Assembly: GCA_025966335.1 (NCBI GenBank)
Contig: JAICRS010000165.1
Span: 1-6,787 of the forward strand
Direction: 5' to 3'
Source of the DNA: Nocardioidaceae bacterium
GTDB lineage: Bacteria > Actinomycetota > Actinomycetes > Propionibacteriales > Nocardioidaceae
Length of the DNA stretch: 6,787 nt
Shown here: positions 1-6,242 of the stretch, piece after piece
How positions within the stretch are numbered: position 1 is the stretch's first letter
Layout of the letters: the number at the start of each line of letters is the position of its first letter
Program-made: the position numbers and the translations under genes
Notes under the pieces: model-generated
The model's input: only the letters and a program-made list of their open reading frames with translations
The model's database searches: none
Told to the model about the DNA's origin: nothing

Positions 1-1192
1 AGGTGAACGCGATCCACTCGTAGCGGCCCTCGACCAGGCCCCGGATCGCCTTGTCCATCTGCTGCGGGTTGCGCGGCGGCTCCACCGAGATCGTGGGCAC
101 CTCCTCGGGGACCGAGCCGTAGCCACGCAGCCGCGCGGACAGGGAGCCGGCCTGCTCCTTGGTGCGGGGCACCAGCACCCGCCAACCGAACAGCGGCTTG
201 GTCTCGAACCAGGACAGCGTGCCGCGCAGGTCCACCACGTCTCCGACCACGGTGATCGCGGGCGGGGTCATCCGGGCGGCCCGGGCGTCGGCGGCGATCC
301 GCTCCAGCGTGGAGACCACGGTCGCCTGCTCGGTCGTCGTACCGACCCGGGTCATCGACACCGACGTCTCGGCGGGACGGCCGGCCGCGACCAGCGCCTT
401 GGCGATGTCGCCGATGGAGCTCACCGCGGACAGCAGCACCAGCGTGCGGTTGTCGGCGTACTGGGTCCAGTCGACCTTGGCGTCGCCGCAGGTGACCACC
501 GCGACCTCGCGGTTGTTCTTGGTGGTCAGCGGGATGCCGGCGTAGGCGGGTACCGCGGTGACCGAGGAGACGCCGGGCACGATCTCGAAGCCGATGCAGG
601 CCTTGACGCAGGCCTGCGCCTCCTCGGGCCCGGAGGCGTAGACGAACGGGTCGCCGGCCATCAGCCGGACGACGCGCTTGCCGGACTTGGCCTGCTTGAC
701 CACGACCTTGGCGCGGGCGGCATGGGTCAGCGGCTGCCCGTCCTGGCCGAACCCGCCGTCGACGAACGTCGGCCCGGACGCCGGGGACTCCTCCACCTGG
801 TTGCCGTCCTCGTCGAGGACCACCTTCGGGGCGGGCAGGCCCAGCAGGGTGCGCACCAGGTCGACGTGGGACGGCACCTCGGTCACGACCACCTCGGCCT
901 GACGCAGCAGGTCCACCGCACGCACGGTCAACAGCTCGGGGTCACCGGGACCGCTGCCGACGAACGAGACGTAACCGGCCGGTGCGGACGGCTTGGTCGG
1001 CTCCACCTGCTCCGGAGCCTTCTTGGCCCTGGCCTTCTTCGGCATCGCCTTCGTGGCCGTGGTCGCCCCGCTCTTCTTCAGCGCCGGTGTCTCCTTCGTC
1101 GCGCGCGTGGCGGTTCGCTTGGTGGCTGCGGTCTTGGTAGCGGTCTTGCTCACAGTCGCCTTCTTGCTCTTCTCGAGTGGCCGTGCGGTCAT
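1..1192 (-). CDS. cobA-hemD: Fused uroporphyrinogen-III C-methyltransferase (SUMT) / uroporphyrinogen-III synthase, C-terminus cut off by window edge
   Basis: 397 residues are visible. HemD cyclises hydroxymethylbilane to uroporphyrinogen III; SUMT methylates that product from SAM towards precorrin-2, siroheme and cobalamin. Residues 1-67 form a low-complexity basic tail (15 Lys, 4 Arg, 14 Thr, 14 Ala, only 4 Glu). The SUMT domain runs from about 73 to 325: GYVSFVGSGPGDPELLTVRA (SAM loop), RLMAGDPFVYASGPEE near 176-191, and VPGVSSVTAVPAYAGIPLT near 205-223. The HemD domain starts near 337 with GWRVLVPRTKEQAGSL and reaches EWIAFT at the edge. The ATG at 1192 overlaps the hemC stop as ATGA and lacks a strong Shine-Dalgarno, so coupling to hemC is likely. 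About 88% of the tail codons end in G or C, so the tail is probably truly translated. The SUMT glycine-rich loop departs from the usual GGDPFxFGRGGEE, so methyltransferase activity is less certain than the domain assignment. Confidence 0.93.
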   Translation of the reverse strand, partial: MTARPLEKSKKATVSKTATKTAATKRTATRATKETPALKKSGATTATKAMPKKARAKKAPEQVEPTKPSAPAGYVSFVGSGPGDPELLTVRAVDLLRQAEVVVTEVPSHVDLVRTLLGLPAPKVVLDEDGNQVEESPASGPTFVDGGFGQDGQPLTHAARAKVVVKQAKSGKRVVRLMAGDPFVYASGPEEAQACVKACIGFEIVPGVSSVTAVPAYAGIPLTTKNNREVAVVTCGDAKVDWTQYADNRTLVLLSAVSSIGDIAKALVAAGRPAETSVSMTRVGTTTEQATVVSTLERIAADARAARMTPPAITVVGDVVDLRGTLSWFETKPLFGWRVLVPRTKEQAGSLSARLRGYGSVPEEVPTISVEPPRNPQQMDKAIRGLVEGRYEWIAFT

Positions 1193-2130
1193 GACACCCG
1201 CTCAGTGATGAGGGTGTCGGCGCCTTCTTCGAGCATCTCTGCTGCGAGGCGCTGGCCCACTCCGACAGCGTCGTCGGGTGTGCCGGTGGCAGATTTTCGT
1301 ACGGCGGCCGCACCGTCGGACGACAATGCGATCGCTCTGACCCATAGTTCGTCACCGTGCTCGCCTTCCGCAATTTCGGCGAGCGCCCCCACGGGTGCGG
1401 AGCAGCCTGCCTCGAGTGCGGCGAGCACGATGCGTTCGGCGGTCACGGCCGATCGGGTGCGGGTGTCGTCGAGCGCGCCGCGGACCTGGTCGACCAGGAA
1501 CTCGTCGTCGCTACGACATTCCACTGCCAATGCACCCTGCCCGGGTGCGGGAAGCATCTGGAGCGGGTCGAGCACCTCGGTGACCGCGTCGAGCCGGCCG
1601 GTGCGCGCCAGACCCGCGCGGGCGAGAAGCACCGCGTCGAGCTCCCCGGAGGTGACCTTGCCGATCCGGGTGTCCACGTTGCCGCGGATGTCGACGATCT
1701 CCAGGCCGAGACCGAGCGCGTGCAGCTGGGCCGACCTGCGCAGCGACCCGGTGCCGACCCGCGAGCCGGCGGGCAGCTCCCCGAGGGTCAACCCGTCGCG
1801 GGCGACCACCACGTCGCGCGGGTCCTCCCGCAGCGGTACGGCGGCGAGGGTGATCCCCTCGGTCGGGTAGGTCGGGATGTCCTTCAACGAGTGCACGGCG
1901 ATGTCGACGTCCCCGCGCAGCAGGGCGTCCCGCAGCGCGCTGACGAAGACACCGACCCCGCCGAGCGAGGACAGCGGTGCCGAGGTGATGTCGCCCTCGG
2001 TGGTCACCTCGACCAGCACCACCTCGCGGCCCAGCGCGGCCCGCAGGGCGTCCGCGACGTGGCCGCTCTGGGTGCGGGCCAGCAGCGAGGCGCGGGTGCC
2101 CACGCGCAGCGGGGCCTGGTCCTGGCTCAT
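1189..2130 (-). CDS. hemC: Hydroxymethylbilane synthase (porphobilinogen deaminase)
   Basis: Cytosolic tetrapyrrole enzyme that joins four porphobilinogens into linear hydroxymethylbilane, the substrate of the HemD domain encoded next. At 313 residues it is full length for the family. The catalytic Asp lies in HSLKDIP (D84), substrate-binding Arg residues in GTGSLRR (R131, R132) and RGNVDTR (149-155), and LPAPGQGALAVECR spans about 193-206. The cysteine carrying the dipyrromethane cofactor is C243 in LEAGCSAPVGA. The numbering nearly coincides with the E. coli enzyme. The usual TKGD loop reads TTEGD here; actinobacterial homologues also vary there. The ATG start overlaps the hemA stop (ATGA) and has a good GGAGG ribosome site inside the hemA 3' end. 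The stop overlaps the cobA-hemD start in the same way, so hemA, hemC and cobA-hemD should be translated from one message. Confidence 0.97.
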   Translation of the reverse strand: MSQDQAPLRVGTRASLLARTQSGHVADALRAALGREVVLVEVTTEGDITSAPLSSLGGVGVFVSALRDALLRGDVDIAVHSLKDIPTYPTEGITLAAVPLREDPRDVVVARDGLTLGELPAGSRVGTGSLRRSAQLHALGLGLEIVDIRGNVDTRIGKVTSGELDAVLLARAGLARTGRLDAVTEVLDPLQMLPAPGQGALAVECRSDDEFLVDQVRGALDDTRTRSAVTAERIVLAALEAGCSAPVGALAEIAEGEHGDELWVRAIALSSDGAAAVRKSATGTPDDAVGVGQRLAAEMLEEGADTLITERVS

Positions 2131-3422
2131 CGCGGTCCCTCCGCTCGGGTCACGGCGTCAACGGCCTCGGGGTCGAGTGAGAACAGCTCGGCCAGCGCCG
2201 CGGCGTAGGAGATCGCGCCGGTCTCGTTGGCCAGCTCCTTGACCCGCACCGTCGGCTGGTGCAGGAGCTTGTCGGCGACCCGGCGTACCGCCAGCTCCAC
2301 CTCGGCACGGATCTGCGGGTCCAGGTCGGGCAGCCGGGTCAGCAACCGGTCCACCTCGCCCTCCACGACGCCGGTGGCCATCGTGCGCAGCGCCACGACC
2401 GTGGGGGTGACGCTGGCCGACCGCCGGGCCGCGAGGAACGCGGCGATCTCCTGGCTGACGATGGCGCGTACGGCGGCCACATCGGTGGCCCCCTCACCCT
2501 CGTTGACCTCCTCGGCCAGCCGGGCCAGGCCGATCAGCGTGACTCCGGGGAGCTCACCGACCGCGGGGTCCACGTCGTGCGGCAGCGCCAGGTCGACGAC
2601 GGCCAGTGGGCTGGTGGTGTGGCTGCGGGCCTCGGCGATCCGGCCGAGCGGCAGGACGATGCCGGTCGCCCCGGTGCAGGAGATGATCAGGTCCGCCCGC
2701 GACAGCTCCGGGCCGATCTCCTCGAGCTCGACCATCCGCCCGTCGTACTGCTGGGCGAGCCGGGCGGCGTTGGAGCTGGTCCGGTTGGCGATCGCGATGT
2801 CGCCGGCGTCGGCCTTGCGGGCGGTCGAGACGGCGAGCGAGGCCATCGACCCGGCGCCGATCACCACCATCCGCTTGTCCGTGAGCGGACCGATCGCCCT
2901 GGTCGCCCGGTCCAGCGCGACGGAGACCAGCGACGGTGCGGCAGCGTCGATGTCGGTCTCGGAGTGGGCGCGCTTGCCGACCCGGAGCGCCTGCTGGAAC
3001 AGCACGTTGAGCGCGGGACCGATGGTGCCGCTCTCCTGGCCGAGCCGGAGCGCCTCGCGGGCCTGGCCGAGGATCTGGCCCTCGCCGACCACCATCGAGT
3101 CGAGGCCGGAGGCGACGTTGAACAGGTGCGCGACGGCTCCGTCGTCGTAGTGCACGTAGAGGTGGGGAACGATCTCCTCGGGCCGCTCGACGGCGCGTTC
3201 GCACAGCACCCGGGAGACCGACTCGACCGAGCCGTGGAACCGGTCCACCTCGGCGTAGATCTCGATCCGGTTGCAGGTCGAGAGCACGGTCGCCTCGAGC
3301 ACGTGCTCGCACTCGACCACCTGGTGGATCAGCTTGGCCACACCGTCCGGGTCGAGCGCGAGCTGCTCGAGCACGGACACCGGTGCGGTGCGGTGGGAGA
3401 CACCGACGACGAGGACGCTCAT
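2127..3422 (-). CDS. hemA: Glutamyl-tRNA reductase
   Basis: First committed enzyme of C5-pathway heme synthesis: NADPH-dependent reduction of glutamyl-tRNA(Glu) to glutamate-1-semialdehyde in the cytosol. The 431 residues fit the family. The N-terminal catalytic domain opens MSVLVVGVSHRTAPV and holds the nucleophile C50 in LSTCNRIEIYAEV. GLDSMVVGEGQILGQ lies near 106-120. A Rossmann domain starts near 180 with the dinucleotide loop VVIGAGSMA (186-194). The C-terminal dimerisation region runs from about 325 to 416. The ATG overlaps the rex stop as ATGA, with GGAG five bases upstream inside rex (3428-3431). Its place directly behind rex suggests redox control of entry into the pathway, as in the Streptomyces rex-hem operon. 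All key residues expected for an active enzyme are present. Confidence 0.97.
   Translation of the reverse strand: MSVLVVGVSHRTAPVSVLEQLALDPDGVAKLIHQVVECEHVLEATVLSTCNRIEIYAEVDRFHGSVESVSRVLCERAVERPEEIVPHLYVHYDDGAVAHLFNVASGLDSMVVGEGQILGQAREALRLGQESGTIGPALNVLFQQALRVGKRAHSETDIDAAAPSLVSVALDRATRAIGPLTDKRMVVIGAGSMASLAVSTARKADAGDIAIANRTSSNAARLAQQYDGRMVELEEIGPELSRADLIISCTGATGIVLPLGRIAEARSHTTSPLAVVDLALPHDVDPAVGELPGVTLIGLARLAEEVNEGEGATDVAAVRAIVSQEIAAFLAARRSASVTPTVVALRTMATGVVEGEVDRLLTRLPDLDPQIRAEVELAVRRVADKLLHQPTVRVKELANETGAISYAAALAELFSLDPEAVDAVTRAEGPR
2136..2142 (-). promoter_or_regulatory. Ribosome binding site of hemC
   Basis: GGAGGGA on the minus strand lies inside the end of hemA, with GGAGG seven bases before the hemC ATG. 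It is the best Shine-Dalgarno in the operon and fixes the hemC start. It allows independent loading of ribosomes in addition to coupling from hemA through the ATGA overlap. Confidence 0.75.
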
Positions 3423-4183
3423 GCCGACTCCACCACCCTCGGGTCGACGGGCGGCTCGACGATGTCGACCGCGCCGTCGAAGGCCAGTGCCTTGCGCTGC
3501 TCGTGGTAGGCGAGGATCTGCAGCTCGATGGACAGGTCGACCTTGCGCACGTCGACGCCCGCGGGCACGTTCAGCACGGTCGGCGCGAAGTTGAGGATGC
3601 TGGTCACCCCGGCCGCGACCAGCCGGTCGCAGACGTCCTGCGCGGAAACGGCGGGGGTGGCGATGACGCCGATCGCGATGTCGAGCTCCTCGACCAGGGT
3701 CTCGATCTCGTCGAAGCCGCGGATGCGCATGTCGCCGAGCTTCTCGCCGAGCCGGGCGGGGTCGCTGTCGAGCAGGGCCACGATCCGGAAGCCGCGGGAG
3801 CTGAAGCCGGAGTAGTTCGCGAGCGCGTGCCCGAGGTTTCCGATCCCGACGATCACGACCGGCCAGTCCTGGGTGACGCCGATCTCGCGGGCGATCTGGT
3901 AGCGGAGGTACTCCACGTCGTAGCCGACGCCGCGGGTGCCGTAGGACCCGAGGTAGGACAGGTCCTTGCGGAGCTTGGCGCTGTTCACCCCGGCGGCAGT
4001 GGCGAGCTCCTCGCTGGAGCAGGTGGCGATGCCCCGCTCGGACAGCGTGATCAGGGCCCGCAGGTAGACCGGGAGCCGGGCGATGGTGGCCTCCGGGATG
4101 CCACGCTCAGGGGCCCGAGCAGACGCCGACCGGGACACTCCCTCACCGGGGGTGCCGTTCCGCGTGCTGCGTGCTGAGGTCAC
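3419..4183 (-). CDS. rex: Redox-sensing transcriptional repressor Rex
   Basis: DNA-binding repressor that senses the NADH/NAD+ ratio; NADH releases it from its operators. The protein has 254 residues. Residues 1-28 are a Ser/Arg-rich extension of a kind also found in Streptomyces Rex. The winged-helix DNA-binding domain covers about 29-105 (GIPEATIARLPVYLRAL, then SSEELATAAGVNSAKLRKDLSYLG). The Rossmann domain begins near 108 with VVIVGIGNLGHALANY (GxGxxG at 113-118) and includes IGVIATP (171-177) and ILNFAPTVLNVPAGVDVRKVDLSIELQ (196-222). The start is GTG at 4183, supported by AGGAG four bases upstream (4188-4192). It leads the hem operon and its stop overlaps the hemA start. A probable Rex operator overlaps the promoter about 80 bp upstream, so autoregulation and control of hemA, hemC and hemD are likely. 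Confidence 0.97.
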   Translation of the reverse strand: MTSARSTRNGTPGEGVSRSASARAPERGIPEATIARLPVYLRALITLSERGIATCSSEELATAAGVNSAKLRKDLSYLGSYGTRGVGYDVEYLRYQIAREIGVTQDWPVVIVGIGNLGHALANYSGFSSRGFRIVALLDSDPARLGEKLGDMRIRGFDEIETLVEELDIAIGVIATPAVSAQDVCDRLVAAGVTSILNFAPTVLNVPAGVDVRKVDLSIELQILAYHEQRKALAFDGAVDIVEPPVDPRVVESA

Positions 4184-4185
4184 GA

Positions 4186-4192
4186 TTCTCCT
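4186..4192 (-). promoter_or_regulatory. Ribosome binding site of rex that decides a GTG start
   Basis: AGGAGAA on the minus strand precedes the GTG at 4183 with four bases between AGGAG and the start codon. This selects the GTG, and therefore the 28-residue N-terminal extension, as the real beginning of Rex. Confidence 0.7.
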
Positions 4193-4254
4193 GGGCGCTG
4201 CCAGAACGTGGGCAAACCCGTCCCTCGGGACCGCGGCAACCGGCAGCGAGGCTC

Positions 4255-4283
4255 ACTTTAGGAGTTTGTGAACGTGAGAACAA
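4255..4283 (-). promoter_or_regulatory. Predicted promoter of the rex-hemA-hemC-cobA-hemD operon
   Basis: Reading the minus strand, a -35-like TTGTTC (4278-4283, 3/6 to TTGACA) and a -10-like TAAAGT (4255-4260, 4/6 to TATAAT) are separated by exactly 17 bp. Transcription would start near 4248, giving a leader of about 65 nt before the rex GTG. That leader holds only a small GTCCC/GGGAC stem (4220-4231). The overlap with the putative Rex operator supports the placement, but the individual boxes are modest matches. Confidence 0.55.
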
Positions 4284-4286
4284 ACT
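4263..4286. promoter_or_regulatory. Probable Rex operator (ROP site) upstream of rex
   Basis: A perfect 7-bp inverted repeat, AGTTTGT-N10-ACAAACT, contains at its core TTGTGAACGTGAGAACAA (4266-4283). The known Rex consensus is TGTGAACNNNTTCACA. The TGTGAAC half is exact; the other half reads AGAACA instead of TTCACA, so only its outer three bases match. The site covers the -35 box and most of the spacer of the predicted rex promoter, where a bound repressor would block RNA polymerase. Family knowledge: Rex autoregulates rex-hem operons in Streptomyces. Confidence 0.72.
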
Positions 4287-4329
4287 GAGTCCGACCGGTG
4301 GCTACCACAGGTGACTTGTCTCACGGTAT

Positions 4330-4349
4330 CCGGGGTGCTCCGGACCCGG
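4330..4349 (-). terminator. Possible weak hairpin terminator after the glutaredoxin-like gene
   Basis: Three bases after the stop codon the minus strand can fold as CCGGGT / ACCCCGG with a 7-base loop and one bulged C. There is no T-run after it, so it is not a standard intrinsic terminator. A second small stem-loop follows at 4294-4312 (ACCTGTGG-TAG-CCACCGGT, one mismatch). Transcription may partly read through into rex. Confidence 0.25.
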
Positions 4350-4351
4350 TT

Positions 4352-4615
4352 TCAGGCGAGGGCCGCGCGCAGCCGGACCGGGTCGACCCGCCAGAAGTCG
4401 TGCTGCCGGCCGTCGACGAAGGTCACCGGGATCTCCTCCCCGAACGACCGGGTCAGCTCCTCGGACCCGGTGATGTCGATCTCGTCGTACCGCTCTCCGA
4501 GCTCGGCACACACCGCCTCGATCACCGCGCGGGCGTCGTCGCACAGGTGGCAGCCGGGCCTGGAGTACAGCACCACCCGGGGTGGTGTCTCGCCCAGCTC
4601 GGTGGGCCCGTTCAT
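4352..4615 (-). CDS. Glutaredoxin-like (DUF836-type) thioredoxin-fold protein
   Basis: Small 87-residue thioredoxin-fold protein, probably a cytosolic dithiol oxidoreductase; its partner is unknown. The sequence shows a first beta strand, VVLYSRPGCHLCDDARAVIE, with the redox pair C22-x-x-C25 (CHLC). The EIPVTFVDG segment has the cis-proline (P63) that normally faces the active site. It ends shortly after FWRVDPVRLRAALA, the short architecture of the glutaredoxin-like DUF836 family rather than classic GrxA or thioredoxin. The ATG overlaps the stop of the upstream ligase as ATGA, and no clear Shine-Dalgarno precedes it, so translation probably depends on coupling to that gene. A small glutaredoxin-like gene also sits beside rex in Streptomyces as I recall, which suggests an old association with this redox-controlled locus. 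No substrate can be read from the sequence. Confidence 0.88.
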   Translation of the reverse strand: MNGPTELGETPPRVVLYSRPGCHLCDDARAVIEAVCAELGERYDEIDITGSEELTRSFGEEIPVTFVDGRQHDFWRVDPVRLRAALA

Positions 4616-6219
4616 TCGAGCAGCCCCAGGGCCCGTCGCCGCTCGGTCGCGCGGAGCCGGCCCTTGGCGACCTTGCCGGTGATCGTGTGCGGCAGCTCGG
4701 GCACCACGTTGATCGCGGTCGGCTGCTTGAACCGTGCCAGCCGCGTGGCGCAGTGGTCGCGGACCGCTTCGACCAGCTCCTGCTCGGACAGTGCACGGTC
4801 CGGGTCGGCCTTCACGTAGGCCACCACCGCCTCGCCGGTCTCCGCGTGCTCGGTCCCGATCACCGCGGCCTCGGCGACCCCGTCGACCTCGGCGATCACG
4901 TCCTCGACCTCGCTCGGGTAGACGTTGAACCCGGAGACGATCACCAGCTCCTTGAGCCGGTCGACCAGGAACAGGTCGCCGTCGGCGTCGAGGAACCCGA
5001 CGTCCCCGGTCGGCCACCAGCCCTCGGCGTCCGGGCCGTCCTCGCCGTCCGGCCAGTAACCGGAGAACAGGTTCGCACCGGAGATCAGGATCTCGCCGGG
5101 GTCCGCCCCCTCGGGCGGTCGGCCGGACTCGTCGACGAGCCGGATCCCGATGCCGGGCAGGGCGGCGCCGACCGAGCCGGCCTTGATGTGCCGGCTGCAC
5201 AGCGTCGAGGTGACCGCCGGTGCCGCCTCGGTCAGTCCGTAGCCCTGGTGCACCTCCAGCCCGCTCAACGCGGTGAACGCCTTGACCACCTCGGGGGCGA
5301 GCGGGGCCGACCCGGACAGCACCCTCCGCACGCCGGAGAGCCGGTCGCGCAGGCTCTCCACCGCCACCCAGTAGGAGAACACCGGCGGCGCCACCGGCAC
5401 CACGGTGACCGCCTCGTCCTCGATGATGTCGAGCGACCCCTCGACCTCGAAACCGTCGACGAGGACCAGACGGGCCGACTGCCGGAGGACCTGGCCGAGC
5501 ACCGCGTTGAGCCCGTAGACATGGAACAGCGGCAGCACCCCGAGCACGGTGTCGTTCCCGGTGACCATCGCGGGCTCGACCGCCGCGGCCTGCTCGACGT
5601 TGGCCATCAGCGCTCGATGGCTCAGCATCGCCGCGCGCGGGCGCCCCGACGTACCGCTGGTGTAGAGGAGCACCGCGAGCGCCTCGGCGTCCTCGGGTGT
5701 CGGGATGTCGGCGTCGCCCTCGCGCAGCAGGTCGTCGTACGACGTCTCGCCGGGCACGGTGGGCGCGCTGGCCACCACGATCCTGGGTACGGCGGTGCGC
5801 GACCTCAGCTCCTCGTCGGCTCTCTGCAGCGCGTCCTCGAGGCCGGCGACGGCGGCCCGGACGCTGGTCACCGTGATCGGGTCCGCGACGACCACCCGCG
5901 CTCCGCAGTCGGCGACCATCCGGACCAGCTCGCCGGTCGCGGAGCGGGGGTTCACCGGCACCGCCACCATCCGGGCCCGCAGGGCACCGAGGTAGCTGGT
6001 GACGAACTCGACCCGGTTGGTCACGCAGATCACGACGCGGTAGCCGGCGACCAGGCCCATCCCGGAAAGGCCGTGCGCGACCCGGCTGACCTCGGCGTCG
6101 AGCTCGGTCCAGGTGACGCGGCGACCGGTCGACGCCTCGACGAGCGCGATCCGGTCGGGGCTCTCCGCGGCAGCGCGGGCGAGCAGGTCCGCGAGGTTCG
6201 ACGCCGGGTGCGAGGTCAC
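4612..6219 (-). CDS. AMP-dependent acyl-CoA synthetase/ligase (long-chain fatty-acid-CoA ligase-like)
   Basis: A 535-residue ANL-superfamily enzyme that would activate a carboxylic acid with ATP to an acyl-adenylate and then, most likely, form the CoA thioester. Core motifs are in order: P-loop A3 YTSGTSGRPRAAM (186-198), VLPLFHVYGL (228-237), A5 GYGLTEAAP (326-334), A7 WPTGDVGFL (402-410), A8 hinge DRLKELVIVSGFNVYPSEVE (420-439), and A10 TITGKVAKGRL with the adenylation Lys at K516. The usual P-loop Lys is Arg (R195). No carrier-protein or other fused domain follows. I chose GTG at 6219 because the protein aligns from TSHPASNLADLLARAA; the frame stays open to an ATG at 6366, but that adds 49 Arg/Pro-rich residues and overlaps the divergent gene. 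No Shine-Dalgarno is visible and a -10-like box ends seven bases upstream. The acid substrate cannot be assigned. Confidence 0.92.
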   Translation of the reverse strand: MTSHPASNLADLLARAAAESPDRIALVEASTGRRVTWTELDAEVSRVAHGLSGMGLVAGYRVVICVTNRVEFVTSYLGALRARMVAVPVNPRSATGELVRMVADCGARVVVADPITVTSVRAAVAGLEDALQRADEELRSRTAVPRIVVASAPTVPGETSYDDLLREGDADIPTPEDAEALAVLLYTSGTSGRPRAAMLSHRALMANVEQAAAVEPAMVTGNDTVLGVLPLFHVYGLNAVLGQVLRQSARLVLVDGFEVEGSLDIIEDEAVTVVPVAPPVFSYWVAVESLRDRLSGVRRVLSGSAPLAPEVVKAFTALSGLEVHQGYGLTEAAPAVTSTLCSRHIKAGSVGAALPGIGIRLVDESGRPPEGADPGEILISGANLFSGYWPDGEDGPDAEGWWPTGDVGFLDADGDLFLVDRLKELVIVSGFNVYPSEVEDVIAEVDGVAEAAVIGTEHAETGEAVVAYVKADPDRALSEQELVEAVRDHCATRLARFKQPTAINVVPELPHTITGKVAKGRLRATERRRALGLLE

Positions 6220-6226
6220 ATGCGTG

Positions 6227-6236
6227 AGTCTAGGGT
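6227..6236. promoter_or_regulatory. Overlapping divergent -10 boxes between the ligase and the HAD hydrolase
   Basis: The minus-strand box TAGACT (6227-6232) and the plus-strand box TAGGGT (6231-6236) both fit TANNNT and share the TA at 6231-6232. The ligase GTG lies seven bases beyond the first box and the hydrolase GTG six bases beyond the second. With normal promoter spacing each transcript would begin at or next to the start codon, giving leaderless messages. No convincing -35 box is seen on either side. Confidence 0.45.
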
Positions 6237-6242
6237 GAGCCT

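Noticed and set aside
722..1870. Long plus-strand open frame opposite cobA-hemD and hemC
   Set aside because: Its translation is low-complexity Arg/Ser/Gly/His-rich sequence without any recognisable domain. Long antisense frames are expected opposite high-GC genes, and both minus-strand genes here show complete family motifs.
2259..3509. Long plus-strand open frame opposite hemA
   Set aside because: The product is Asp/Gly/His/Val-rich shadow sequence without motifs, lying entirely against a fully conserved hemA.
4220..4231. GTCCC-TC-GGGAC stem in the rex leader as a riboswitch or attenuator
   Set aside because: The stem is only five base pairs with a two-base loop, has no T-run and no larger structure around it that I can see. 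It is too small to claim as regulatory.
4083..4271. 62-codon plus-strand frame running from rex into the intergenic region
   Set aside because: It lies mostly antisense to rex, has no motif or good ribosome site, and ends in the putative Rex operator.
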